A DNA stretch of 64,000 nucleotides, from contig NZ_RWKH01000010.1 of assembly GCF_003984625.1 (NCBI RefSeq), forward strand, positions 1 through 64,000, written 5' to 3'. A model generated the notes under the pieces. That model saw only the letters and a list, made by a program, of their open reading frames with translations. It was not told where the DNA came from and did no database searches. Origin of the DNA: Variovorax sp. DXTD-1. Its GTDB lineage: Bacteria; Pseudomonadota; Gammaproteobacteria; Burkholderiales; Burkholderiaceae_C. The position numbers and the translations under genes were made by a program. This document shows positions 14,158 through 22,573 of this stretch, piece by piece (within the stretch, counting starts at the first letter, position 1; the number at the start of each line of letters is the position of its first letter).

Positions 14158-15554
14158 TGACTGCGTCACTGCCCGCTGAAATCACCCCGCAGCTGTCGCA
14201 AGCGCGAGCCGTGCTCGAGCGTCACTTGGCCGACAACCTCCAAGCCATCCACCTGTTTGGTTCAGCCGTCGATGGTGGGCTCAAGCCGCTCAGCGACATC
14301 GACTTGATGGTTACCGTGAGCAATGCGCTCACAGACCCGGTCAGGCGGTCGCTGATGATGGACCTGCTGTCCGTCTCGGCCGCACCGGGAGTCGACGGGC
14401 CATGGCGCCCCCTCGAAGTGACGCTTGTCGTTCAGAGCGAAGTCGTGCCGTGGCAATACCCGCCACTTCGCGAACTGCAGTTCGGCGAATGGCTTCGCGA
14501 GGAGTTGCAAGCCGGAATCATCTCGCCGGCCGTGCCGGACCATGACCTTGCGATATTGCTCACAAAGGTGAGACAGCACAGCGTGTGCGTGGCCGGTGCA
14601 CCTGCCGCGGAATTGTTCGACCCTGTGCCTGAAGCCGACTTCTCGCAGGCCCTGCTGGACACTGTTGCACAGTGGAACGACGAGCCCGATTGGCAAGGCG
14701 ACGAGCGCAACGTAGTGCTTGCACTCGCGCGCATATGGTTCAGCGCGGCCACCGGTGAGATCACTTCCAAGAACGCCGCCGCGGAGTGGGTTCTTGAGCG
14801 CTTGCCCGACGAGCATCGGCCTGTGTTGGCGACAGCGCATGCGGCTTACTTGGGCTGTGCAGAAGACGACTTGGCCCATCGTGCGGTGGAAGTGACTGCG
14901 TTTGTGAGATACGCCAGAGCCATGGTCGAGCACGTCTGCGCGACCCATGCAATCGAGCGAAAGGCCGAAATTTCCTCTCGTGGCTCAAGCACCATGCTAT
15001 TTGGCCGCAAAGATCATTTCGCCATCGAAACGATGGTGGAGCCCGACTTGGTAGCGCCCTCCGCAGCATGGGGTCGAATGCGCGTTTGGATCAGCGGGTT
15101 CTCCATTGGAAACTACGCAAATCCACACTGCGGGCTACCGCGTGATGCGTTCGAGCAGCTCGCGATCAACTTGCCGAATTTATGGAAGCGGGAGTTCGAC
15201 GGCATGGCTGACGTGGAATTGTTCGATTACTTGGATAGGCTCTTGTACGGCTACCGCCGCGGCGCAGCGCTCTTCGACGACCGTACGCTCCCGCAATTGA
15301 GCGAGGATGAGCGGCTGTACGGCAAGTTCAATTTTCTCATCAACCGGGGTGAGATGTTTGACAACAGCGGAAAGTCTTTCATCTTTTGTCCGGATGGAAG
15401 AACCGTGAAGGTGTTACACCGACCCCTTTGCTCAGATCAATACATTTCTCTAGAGGCGCCGCTGGAGGCCGTTCGAGAAGCGTGCAACAAGTTCGTCGGG
15501 TGGTTAGATCAGCAGGTGCTCAGGCTTGCCCAACGGGCGGGGCAGGGTCGGTGA
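14157..15554 (+). CDS. AadA-type adenylyltransferase fused to Imm42-like domain
   Basis: A 465-residue fusion. Residues 1 to about 265 match AadA/ANT(3'')-Ia end to end: IHLFGSAVDGGLKPLSDIDL (nucleotidyltransferase GS...DxD), RELQFGEWLREEL, DLAILLTKVRQHS, ELFDPVPEADF, DERNVVLALARIWFSA. Normal AadA is about 260 residues and stops there. Here the frame continues for about 185 residues starting MLFGRKDHFAIETMVEP near residue 280, then MRVWISGFSIGNYANPHCGL, which I read as an Imm42-like immunity-protein domain. Met280 has no ribosome binding site, so separate translation is unlikely. It is coupled to the upstream AAC(6')-like gene. The domain call is by eye and needs a profile search. Confidence 0.75.
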   Translation: MTASLPAEITPQLSQARAVLERHLADNLQAIHLFGSAVDGGLKPLSDIDLMVTVSNALTDPVRRSLMMDLLSVSAAPGVDGPWRPLEVTLVVQSEVVPWQYPPLRELQFGEWLREELQAGIISPAVPDHDLAILLTKVRQHSVCVAGAPAAELFDPVPEADFSQALLDTVAQWNDEPDWQGDERNVVLALARIWFSAATGEITSKNAAAEWVLERLPDEHRPVLATAHAAYLGCAEDDLAHRAVEVTAFVRYARAMVEHVCATHAIERKAEISSRGSSTMLFGRKDHFAIETMVEPDLVAPSAAWGRMRVWISGFSIGNYANPHCGLPRDAFEQLAINLPNLWKREFDGMADVELFDYLDRLLYGYRRGAALFDDRTLPQLSEDERLYGKFNFLINRGEMFDNSGKSFIFCPDGRTVKVLHRPLCSDQYISLEAPLEAVREACNKFVGWLDQQVLRLAQRAGQGR

Positions 15555-15646
15555 GTCTCAGCATCCTTGCCCGTTCACTGGCGGTGTGCTCCATCCCTTT
15601 GGACGAGTCGATGCAAAAAGGGAAATGAACACCTCATGGAGGCTCC

Positions 15647-16147
15647 GTGACCGAAACCCGCAACATCCGCATGCTCACGCGCTACACGGCTTGGGCAAAC
15701 TCGCGCCTCTTCGGCGCACTGGCCGAGCTGCCGCAAAGCGAGCCCGTTGCATCCGCATTAGGCGACATGATCAAGACACTGAACCACACCTATGTGGTCG
15801 ACCTGATCTGGAAGGCTCACCTCGAAGGAGAACGCCATGGCTTCACTTCGCGCAACACAGAGGTGATGCCAAGCCTTGGTGAGCTTTGCAATGCGCAGGC
15901 GCTCATCGACGACTGGTACATCGACTATGCCGACCGGATCTCCGGCACGGCGCACGATGAAGCCGTGCACTTCGAATTCGTCGATGGTGGCTCAGGCGCG
16001 ATGACTCGAGGCGACATGCTGCTCCATGTGGTGAATCACAAGACCTACCACCGCGAATATGTGGCGCAGATGCTTTACCAGGCATCGCGTCGCCCCCCAA
16101 CCATGGACTTGCCGGTTTTCTTGAGAGACGTTCCGCTTGTTCTTTGA
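15647..16147 (+). CDS. DinB family protein
   Basis: A 166-residue four-helix DinB-superfamily protein. The metal-binding triad is visible as LNHTYVVDLIW near residue 45 and HVVNHKTYHREYVAQML near residue 127, giving H...HxxxH spacing. These proteins are putative metal-dependent thiol-transferases or hydrolases of unclear substrate. The start is GTG 15647, supported by GGAGG eight bases before it. A GNAT gene follows 12 bases downstream and is probably in the same transcript. Confidence 0.8.
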   Translation: MTETRNIRMLTRYTAWANSRLFGALAELPQSEPVASALGDMIKTLNHTYVVDLIWKAHLEGERHGFTSRNTEVMPSLGELCNAQALIDDWYIDYADRISGTAHDEAVHFEFVDGGSGAMTRGDMLLHVVNHKTYHREYVAQMLYQASRRPPTMDLPVFLRDVPLVL

Positions 16148-16159
16148 GGAGCAGAAGAC

Positions 16160-16564
16160 ATGCAAATTCGCAGCGTTGCTGCTTCCGACCTCGAAGCGGT
16201 TCATAAGCTTCTTTCAGCGAATGGATGGGCCCACCGGATCGCTGATATCGAGTACCTCGGCCGGCTGATCTCGGCATCGCATACGTCGGTGATCGCGGTG
16301 GCAGACGACGAGGTCGTCGGCTTTGCGCGTGCCATCAGCGACGGCCTGTCCAACGGCTACCTGTCCATGGTTGTGGTCGCCGAGCCCTTCCGCCGGAGAG
16401 GCATTGGACAGGCGCTCGTCCAACACATCGTAGGTTCGGAAACAGGCATCACATGGGTGCTGCGGGCGGGCAGACCAGGCGCCGCCGAGTTCTTTGCCAA
16501 GCTGGGGTTCAGAACTTCGCCGGTTGCAATGGAGCGCTCGCCAGCGCAACCGCTCGCAGGCTGA
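16160..16564 (+). CDS. GNAT acetyltransferase
   Basis: A 134-residue single-domain GNAT protein. Motif A is plain: LSMVVVAEPFRRRGIGQALV, where RRRGIGQ is the acetyl-CoA pyrophosphate loop. The C-terminus ends in the family's typical AAEFFAKLGFRTS. Acceptor substrate unknown. A ribosome binding site (TGAGGAG) precedes the ATG, overlapping the stop of the DinB gene. Confidence 0.8.
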   Translation: MQIRSVAASDLEAVHKLLSANGWAHRIADIEYLGRLISASHTSVIAVADDEVVGFARAISDGLSNGYLSMVVVAEPFRRRGIGQALVQHIVGSETGITWVLRAGRPGAAEFFAKLGFRTSPVAMERSPAQPLAG

Positions 16565-16599
16565 AGAAAATCGACGCGAGCACTGAGGTTAGCCGGGCC

Positions 16600-17610
16600 T
16601 CAATCGATGCTGATGCTCGCGGCCTTGGCCACCTCGGCCCACTTGACGCGGTTGTCGTGCACGGTCTTCTTGAACTGCGCGGGCGATTCGATGCGCACGG
16701 TATTGCCCTGGCTTTCGAAGCGCTCGCGGATCTCGGGCTGTTCGAGCACCGTTTTCACGGCGGCATTGAGCTTGTTGACGATCTGCGCATCGGTGCCCTT
16801 GGGCGCAAAGATGCCGAACCAGATCGAACTGTCGAAACCCTTCGTACCCGGCAACCCGCTCGATGCGATGGTGGGCACCTCCTTGACCGCCGCTACTGGC
16901 GCAGCCGTGGTCACGCCCAGCAGGCGCACCTTGCCCGCCTTGTAGTGCGGCAGCACCGTCTGCACCTGGTTCATGATGCAGCAGGTTTCGCCGCGCACCA
17001 CCGACGTGATGGCCTCGGGCCCGCCCTTGTAGGGCACGTGCACCATGCTCAGGCCAAGGCGCGAATTGAGTTCGGCAAAGGCCATGTGCGTGCCGGCGCC
17101 GTTGCCTGTAGACGCATAGTTGTACTTGCCGGGGTTGGCCTTGACGAGATCGACGAACTCCTTCAATGTCTTTGCGTTGATCACCTCGGGGTTGATGGTG
17201 AGCACGTTCGAAACATCGAGCACCGGCGCCACGGGCACGAAGTCGGCCTCCACGTCGAACGGTAATTTCTTGTAGAGCGCGGCGTTGCTGCCGTGCGTGG
17301 CGGCGGTACCAAAGGAGAGCGTGTAGCCGTCGGGCTTGGCATGGGCCACGTATTCGCTGGCAATGTTGCCGGCCGCGCCCGACTTGTAGTCGATGATCAC
17401 GGGCTTGCCGAGCTGCCTGGCAAGCGGCTCCTGGATGGCGCGGGCCACCACGTCCACGCCGGAACCGGCCGGAAAGCCCATGATCAGCGTGACGGGCTGC
17501 TGCGGCCAGTCGGCTTGCGCAAAGGCGGCGGACGACGCGGCCACGCACAGGGCGGCGCCGGCCAGCAGCAGGCCGGGCCGGAAGGAACGTGAAAAGGGAG
17601 AATGAGTCAT
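16600..17610 (-). CDS. Bug-type periplasmic binding protein (TctC family)
   Basis: A 336-residue secreted solute-binding protein of the Bug/TctC family, the soluble partner of tripartite tricarboxylate transporters, here as an orphan without membrane subunits. The signal peptide ends near SSAAFAQA. Family marks are WPQQPVTLIMGFPAGSGVDV at the mature N-terminus, VIIDYKSGAAGNIASEYVA, KPDGYTLSFGT, MVHVPYKGGPEAITSVV and a C-terminal GIFAPKGTDAQIVNKLNAAV. Bug proteins bind carboxylates through two conserved loops. An unusual Cys pair lies in ETCCIMNQVQ. Confidence 0.9.
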   Translation of the reverse strand: MTHSPFSRSFRPGLLLAGAALCVAASSAAFAQADWPQQPVTLIMGFPAGSGVDVVARAIQEPLARQLGKPVIIDYKSGAAGNIASEYVAHAKPDGYTLSFGTAATHGSNAALYKKLPFDVEADFVPVAPVLDVSNVLTINPEVINAKTLKEFVDLVKANPGKYNYASTGNGAGTHMAFAELNSRLGLSMVHVPYKGGPEAITSVVRGETCCIMNQVQTVLPHYKAGKVRLLGVTTAAPVAAVKEVPTIASSGLPGTKGFDSSIWFGIFAPKGTDAQIVNKLNAAVKTVLEQPEIRERFESQGNTVRIESPAQFKKTVHDNRVKWAEVAKAASISID

Positions 17611-17729
17611 GACTGTCTTTCCTCGATGCGGGCGGTGCAGCCCGGGATTGTGGCGCGCGGTTCATGCCCGATCCGGTATGAGCTTATGCGGGGCGAGCCC
17701 GCATCGCGCTACCTCTCCATAATCGCCGC

Positions 17730-19403
17730 ATGGTCCGCCCCACCCAACAACTCCACCCCGCACGCGAGCCGGTGCCCGTGCGCGCGGCAGCCACCGTGCT
17801 GCTGCTGCGCGATTCCGAAGCCGGCATCGAAGTGCTGATGACGCGCCGCTCAGACACAGCAAGCTTCGCGCCAGGCGCCTATGTGTTTCCCGGCGGGCAG
17901 ATCGATGCGGCCGACGAAGCCGCCCAGCGCATTGCCACGCGCCGCCCGACGCAGAGCGGACTTCAACTCACGCAGGCCATTGCGGCCATTCGCGAAGGCT
18001 TCGAAGAACTGGGCGTGCTGCTTGCGCGCCATGCCGACGGCCGTCCGGTGAGCGCGGAAGACATCGCCTCGATGGACCGCAGCACCACGTCGCCCGTTTC
18101 CTTTGTGGCGCAGTGCGAGCAGCGCGGGCTGTTGCTCGCGTCCGACCAGGTGTTCACCCTTGCGCACTGGATCACCGACCGCGACTTGCCCAAGCGCTTC
18201 GACGTGCCCTTTCTGGTGGCACGCATGCCCGAAGGCCAGACGCCCACGGCCGACGAAAGCGAGCAGTTCGAGCCCTGCTGGGTGCGGCCGGCCGCCGCGC
18301 TGGCGCGCCACGCGGCGGGCAGCTTCTTCATGATCTTTCCGACGGTGCGCACGCTGCAGCGGCTGGCGGCCTACGCCAAGGTCGATGCGGTGCTGCAAGC
18401 CTGCGCCGGCGAAAAGCCGCTGTGGACCAGTTGCCCGCGCGCCGGCCTGCTCCGCGGGCAAGATGCGCGCTACATGGAAGGCGAATCGCCCTACGGCGAG
18501 CTCGCGCTGGTGTGCCCCGATGGCCAATTGCTGCACACGCTCGACTGGCAGAGCGAGCACGCGGTGCCGCTGCTCAAGAACGTGCAGCGCCTAACCGCGC
18601 CCAATTCAGGCGTCATGACCGGACCGGGCACCAACAGCTACATCGTGGGCGATGCGGCCACCGGCTACCTTGTGATCGACCCCGGCCCGAACATTGCCGC
18701 GCACATCGATCGGCTCTGGCAAGCCACCCGGGGCGACATCCGCATGATCGTCTGCACGCATTCGCATGCCGACCATTCGCCCGGCGCGGCGCCGCTGCAG
18801 GCGCTGTGCGAAAAGGCGAAGCCGCCGATCCTCGGGCTTTCTTCTGCGCCCACGGCGCGTTCGTCCGCGCGCTTTGCCGCCGAGCGCGAGCTGCTCGACG
18901 GCGAGCGCCTGGTGCTCTTGGGCACCGGCGCCGAAGGCCAGAAAATCACCCACACGCTGCGCGCCATTCACACGCCCGGCCATGCCGCCAATCACCTGTG
19001 CCTGGTGCTGGAGGAAGACGGGCTGCTGTTCTCCGGCGACCACATCCTGAACGGCAGCACCACCGTGGTCGACCCGCCCGACGGCGACATGAACGCGTAT
19101 CTCGATTCGCTGGACAAGCTCGACGCGGCCTGCGCGGCCTCCAAAGTCGGCGGCATCGACTTCATCCTGCCGGCGCACGGCTACGTCATCGGCAACGCAC
19201 GTGCCGCCATCGCCCAACTGAAAGCGCATCGCCTCAAGCGCGAAGCCAAGATTGCATCCGCCATGAAGAAACTTCCCCAAGGCACGCCCGAAGACTGGCT
19301 GCCGCTTGCCTATGACGACGTGCCCGAGCGCATGTGGCCCGTGGCGGCCCGCTCGCTGGCCGCGCACGTGGCGCGCATCCGGCAACTGGCTTCCGCCCAA
19401 TGA
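17730..19403 (+). CDS. NUDIX hydrolase-metallo-beta-lactamase fusion
   Basis: A 557-residue two-domain protein. The N-terminal domain (about residues 15-215) is a NUDIX hydrolase: VLLLRDSEAGIEVLMTRRSD, FPGGQID and REGFEELG at residues 88-95. The G-to-REUXEE spacing is enlarged by an inserted loop. The C-terminal domain (about 275-510) is an MBL fold with T-H-S-H-A-D-H-S (His344, His346, Asp348, His349) as the zinc site, then HTPGHAANHLCLVLEEDG and GDHILNGSTTVVDPPDGD. I know this architecture from beta-proteobacteria; a role in CoA-ester or nucleotide clean-up is often assumed but not shown here. Its TGA overlaps the next gene's ATG by four bases. Confidence 0.85.
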   Translation: MVRPTQQLHPAREPVPVRAAATVLLLRDSEAGIEVLMTRRSDTASFAPGAYVFPGGQIDAADEAAQRIATRRPTQSGLQLTQAIAAIREGFEELGVLLARHADGRPVSAEDIASMDRSTTSPVSFVAQCEQRGLLLASDQVFTLAHWITDRDLPKRFDVPFLVARMPEGQTPTADESEQFEPCWVRPAAALARHAAGSFFMIFPTVRTLQRLAAYAKVDAVLQACAGEKPLWTSCPRAGLLRGQDARYMEGESPYGELALVCPDGQLLHTLDWQSEHAVPLLKNVQRLTAPNSGVMTGPGTNSYIVGDAATGYLVIDPGPNIAAHIDRLWQATRGDIRMIVCTHSHADHSPGAAPLQALCEKAKPPILGLSSAPTARSSARFAAERELLDGERLVLLGTGAEGQKITHTLRAIHTPGHAANHLCLVLEEDGLLFSGDHILNGSTTVVDPPDGDMNAYLDSLDKLDAACAASKVGGIDFILPAHGYVIGNARAAIAQLKAHRLKREAKIASAMKKLPQGTPEDWLPLAYDDVPERMWPVAARSLAAHVARIRQLASAQ

Positions 19404-20110
19404 CCGGCGCCAGCGAAGAAGGCATTCGCCTTGCCAAGCGCGTGGCCGCCATCGCCGGCTGCTCGCGCCGCGAGGCCGAGCTGCTCATCGAAAACGGCGC
19501 GGTGCGGGTAGACGGCGTGCCGGCGCTGCTGCCGCAGTCGCGCGTGCAAGACCACCAGAAGGTCGAGATCGAAGCCGGCGCCAAGCCCGAGCCGGTGCTG
19601 CCAGTCACGCTGCTGCTGCACAAGCCGGCCGGCATGCCGACCGAAACCGCGCACCGGCTGCTGGTAGCCGCCAACCATCACGAGCCCGAGCGCGCCGGCA
19701 TGCGCTTTCTGCCGGCGCACGCCAAGGGCCAGAACTGCATGACGCCGCTCGAAACCGGCGCCAGCGGACTCGTCGTGTACACGCAGGATTGGCGCATCGA
19801 GCGCAAGCTGCATGAAGACGCGGGCGTGATCGAACACGAGGTCATGGTCGACGTGGCGGGCACGGTCAGCCCCGAGCAGCTGGTGCGCTTCGAGCGCTCG
19901 CCCGCACGCGTGAGCATCGGCCGCCAAGCCGACGAGCAGACCGGCCTGCGCTTTGCGCTGAAGGGCGCGCGGCCTGGGCAAATCGCGCACCTGTGCGATG
20001 ACGCAGGGCTGCGCATTCTTGCGATGCGGCGCATCCGCATCGGCCGCGTGCCGCTGTCGGGGCTGCAGCCCGGGCAGTGGCGCTATCTTTCGCCGCACGA
20101 ACGCTTCTGA
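19400..20110 (+). CDS. S4-domain pseudouridine synthase-like protein
   Basis: A 236-residue RsuA/RluF-family protein. The N-terminal S4 RNA-binding domain is clear (IRLAKRVAAIAGCSRREAEL, then GAVRVDGVPAL). The synthase domain follows from about residue 75 (LLLHKPAGMPTE) with C-terminal IAHLCDDAGLRILAMRRIRI. The catalytic loop, normally R-L-D-x-x-(T/S)-x-G-L, reads PLETGASGLVVYTQD: position 118 has Glu where the catalytic Asp should be. Activity is therefore uncertain; it might bind RNA without modifying it. ATG 19400 overlaps the upstream stop (ATGA), so translation is coupled to the NUDIX-MBL gene. Confidence 0.75.
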   Translation: MTGASEEGIRLAKRVAAIAGCSRREAELLIENGAVRVDGVPALLPQSRVQDHQKVEIEAGAKPEPVLPVTLLLHKPAGMPTETAHRLLVAANHHEPERAGMRFLPAHAKGQNCMTPLETGASGLVVYTQDWRIERKLHEDAGVIEHEVMVDVAGTVSPEQLVRFERSPARVSIGRQADEQTGLRFALKGARPGQIAHLCDDAGLRILAMRRIRIGRVPLSGLQPGQWRYLSPHERF

Positions 20111-20155
20111 CACGACAACGACAACAACAAGAAAGAAGCTGTCGAGGGACAAAAA

Positions 20156-20179
20156 ACAGGTACAGGGACAGGTACAGGG
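20156..20179. repeat. 12-bp tandem repeat at a ribosome binding site
   Basis: Two perfect copies of ACAGGTACAGGG are followed by ACAGGAGC, whose AGGAG is the ribosome binding site of the lipoprotein gene starting at 20192. Each unit carries an AGG core, so the repeat lies within the 5' leader. Confidence 0.8.
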
Positions 20180-20191
20180 ACAGGAGCAAAA

Positions 20192-20740
20192 ATGCAGTTC
20201 GGATTCAAGACCGCCGCACTTGCCTGCACAGCGCCTCTTGCGCTGGCGGGCTGCAGCTATCTGGCGCCATTGCTGCCCAACCAGGCGCCGCCTGCGCCAC
20301 CGGCGCTATCGCCGGTCGTTTCTCCCAGCGGGCTCGCACCCATCACCGAAGAGCAGGTGGAGCGCATCCGCGAGGCGATCGTCGCCAAGCCGCCGACGCC
20401 CGCCGTGGCCAAGATCGTGCGAAGCGCGGCGCCGACCATCGAATCTTTCGTGCGGACCGAAGGCTGCATCACCGCCCGCAACGGCGCCGTGCTCAACCCC
20501 TTTGCGGCGCCGGGCCGGCTGTTCGACGGCACGGGCTTCCAGGGCGGCCCCATGGCTGAAATGCAGTACCACGACAGGACAGCCTGCGTCACCGTCAAGC
20601 GCATCCAGAACTGGAAGATGGTGTCGCCCAAGCTGCTGCGCTTCGACGTGGTGTACGTGGGAGACGACGGCGAAGAGCGCTCCGTCAGGCGCCACGAGCT
20701 GATGCGCCAGCCCAAGGGCGGCTGGCTGTTTACGCGCTGA
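20192..20740 (+). CDS. Lipoprotein, unknown
   Basis: A 182-residue lipoprotein (signal ACTAPLALAGCSYL, lipobox LAGC) with a Pro/Ala linker and then a compact domain holding ITARNGAVLNPFAA, ACVTVKRIQNWKM and LRFDVVYVGDDGEE. A Cys pair (GCITA and ACVTV) may form a disulphide. The C-terminal half with VSPKLLRFDVVYVGDDGEER suggests a small beta-rich domain. I cannot name the family. AGGAG five bases before the ATG is the ribosome binding site. Confidence 0.6.
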   Translation: MQFGFKTAALACTAPLALAGCSYLAPLLPNQAPPAPPALSPVVSPSGLAPITEEQVERIREAIVAKPPTPAVAKIVRSAAPTIESFVRTEGCITARNGAVLNPFAAPGRLFDGTGFQGGPMAEMQYHDRTACVTVKRIQNWKMVSPKLLRFDVVYVGDDGEERSVRRHELMRQPKGGWLFTR

Positions 20741-20922
20741 AAAAAACTGAGGGAAAGTGCTTTTCCACACAGTCCGGAGAAACGAAAGAGCGCACGCCAA
20801 GTAACGACATGTACGATCCGCGTCGGCTACAGGTCGAGAGCCCTGGCCGAGGTTCATCGCCGCCGATATCCGCAAAAAAACTGCGCGGCGATGCATTCGA
20901 TTCAATCGTTGGCGAGGAATCC

Positions 20923-21987
20923 ATGTTGTCTATTCGCTGCGCCGCGATCCCGGTGCTGGTGTCGCTCGTATTCACCGGCTGTACGCATTTGCCGGCTACA
21001 CAACCAGTCCAACCAGAGGTACTGGCGGCCATGCAACCGGTCGACGTGAAAGTCGGCATTTCGCAGTCCGAGTTGTATGCGGCTTTCGTTCGATCGAACG
21101 CAGCGGCGTCGGGCGCTGCCGCCTGTGCGGCCGTTCCGGGTTTGGGCATTCTCCTGGCTGCGGCATGCGGCGGTGCAATGGGCGCAGTAGATGCCAGCGT
21201 CAACGCAACACGGGCAAAGGCGGCGGAAGAAAGTGTTCGTCCGCTGAAGGACGAAATGGTCGACATGAAATTCGACCAGCTTATGAACGAGTCGCTGGCC
21301 CAATCGCTGCGGTCTGTGCCAGGCATGCAGGTCGCCAACGTGGCGGTGACCAAGGTGGTCAACACCGCGGCCTATGAGAAGACCTTCACGGCGGCGACAT
21401 CGAATGCCGTCATGTTTGTCAATATCGACTATCACATGTCCGTCGATTTCTCGACGCTCGAAGTGTCTGCCCGCAGCTTGCTCTATCCACGTGGGGCCAC
21501 CGCGCGCACCGCAGCCAAACAGCCGGCAACGCTGGCGACGACGCCTTCGGAGCCCGCGCTGGATCTGAAGAATGCGGTGTATCGCAGCAGCATCGTGTAC
21601 CGGGCCAAGCATCCGGCCGCCAGCGCAGACGCGACGAAGAACATCGAGGCTTGGAAAACCGATAACGCGCGCATGCTGAAGACGGCCCTGCAGGATGGCA
21701 TTGCGCAGGCAGGCACGCTGCTGGCCGCCGACCTCCAGCGCAAGTACCCTGCGTATGAAGCTACGACAGCCAAAGCGGACGCAGGCAACGGTCTGAAGGC
21801 GAACCTGGTCTCGCAGAGCAACGGCGGCAGACTGCTTCGCTATCCCGACGGCTCGCTCAACCTCGACGCCGTGCCGACCATGGCCGCCGCTGCGACGCCC
21901 GCGCAGCCGGCAACGCCCGCTTCCGGCATCGTGGCACCTGAGGCGGTTTCTGCTGCGCAGCCTGCCGCGGAGACGGCTGCCAAGTGA
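20923..21987 (+). CDS. Large lipoprotein, unknown
   Basis: A 354-residue lipoprotein with signal AIPVLVSLVFTGCTHL (lipobox FTGC). The N-terminal mature part holds a Gly/Ala-rich, probably membrane-associated stretch (VPGLGILLAAACGGAMGAVD). The central region is mixed alpha/beta (MFVNIDYHMSVDFSTLEVSA), and the last 40 residues are Ala/Pro-rich low complexity. I chose ATG 20923, preceded by GAGGAA and directly in front of the signal; the frame stays open to 20809. It overlaps the next lipoprotein by four bases, so the two are a coupled pair. Family not recognised. Confidence 0.65.
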   Translation: MLSIRCAAIPVLVSLVFTGCTHLPATQPVQPEVLAAMQPVDVKVGISQSELYAAFVRSNAAASGAAACAAVPGLGILLAAACGGAMGAVDASVNATRAKAAEESVRPLKDEMVDMKFDQLMNESLAQSLRSVPGMQVANVAVTKVVNTAAYEKTFTAATSNAVMFVNIDYHMSVDFSTLEVSARSLLYPRGATARTAAKQPATLATTPSEPALDLKNAVYRSSIVYRAKHPAASADATKNIEAWKTDNARMLKTALQDGIAQAGTLLAADLQRKYPAYEATTAKADAGNGLKANLVSQSNGGRLLRYPDGSLNLDAVPTMAAAATPAQPATPASGIVAPEAVSAAQPAAETAAK

Positions 21988-22547
21988 GACATGCGCCGTG
22001 GGGCAGGGCCGCAGGCTGTGTCCTGTTGGCGCTGCTTTCTCTCGTGGGCTGCGCGTCGGACAAAGTCGCTGGCGTGCAACGGCGTACAGGCACTGCGCCG
22101 CCGGCCGACGCGACTTCGGCCTGCCCGTTCACCCTTGGCGCAATCGACGATCAGCGTGATGTCCGCAGCTTGGGCCAGCTGGGCCGCACGCACATCGACG
22201 GCGAAGACTTCAACGAATGGTTCACCGGTGGTATCACGGCGATTCCCGGCTACACGCGCGATCGGGCTGCACCTGCGATACGGATTTCGGTGCTCAAGGC
22301 TTACCTTCAAGGTTTGGCCACGCTGAAGTCGGCCAACATCGTCGTGCGCGTGCAGTTTGCCCGGGATGGTGCGCCTGCAGCGACGCGAACCTACCGCGGC
22401 TTCGACGATTCGATGAACTGGTCCAACTCCGAAGGCGAAATCCAGACTGCATTCGATCGGGCGTTGAACGATCTGACAGCGCAAATCGGTACGGATCTGA
22501 AGAAGCGCTGCAAGGCTGAAGGCGCGCTGCAGCCCGAAACGCGCTGA
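21984..22547 (+). CDS. Lipoprotein resembling the YajG type
   Basis: A 187-residue lipoprotein beginning at GTG 21984 inside the stop of the previous gene (GTGA overlap). Signal: CVLLALLSLVGCASD. The mature domain has a start FTLGAIDDQRDVRSLG and later SANIVVRVQFARDG, TRTYRGFDDSMNWSNSEGEI and a helical FDRALNDLTAQIGTDL end. This order recalls YajG-like lipoproteins (an FxLGxIxDxR opening and a final helix pair), but the match is loose. Likely works together with the lipoprotein encoded just upstream. Confidence 0.6.
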   Translation: MRHAPWGRAAGCVLLALLSLVGCASDKVAGVQRRTGTAPPADATSACPFTLGAIDDQRDVRSLGQLGRTHIDGEDFNEWFTGGITAIPGYTRDRAAPAIRISVLKAYLQGLATLKSANIVVRVQFARDGAPAATRTYRGFDDSMNWSNSEGEIQTAFDRALNDLTAQIGTDLKKRCKAEGALQPETR

Positions 22548-22573
22548 GCGCGAATCATCGGGCAAGAAAAAGT

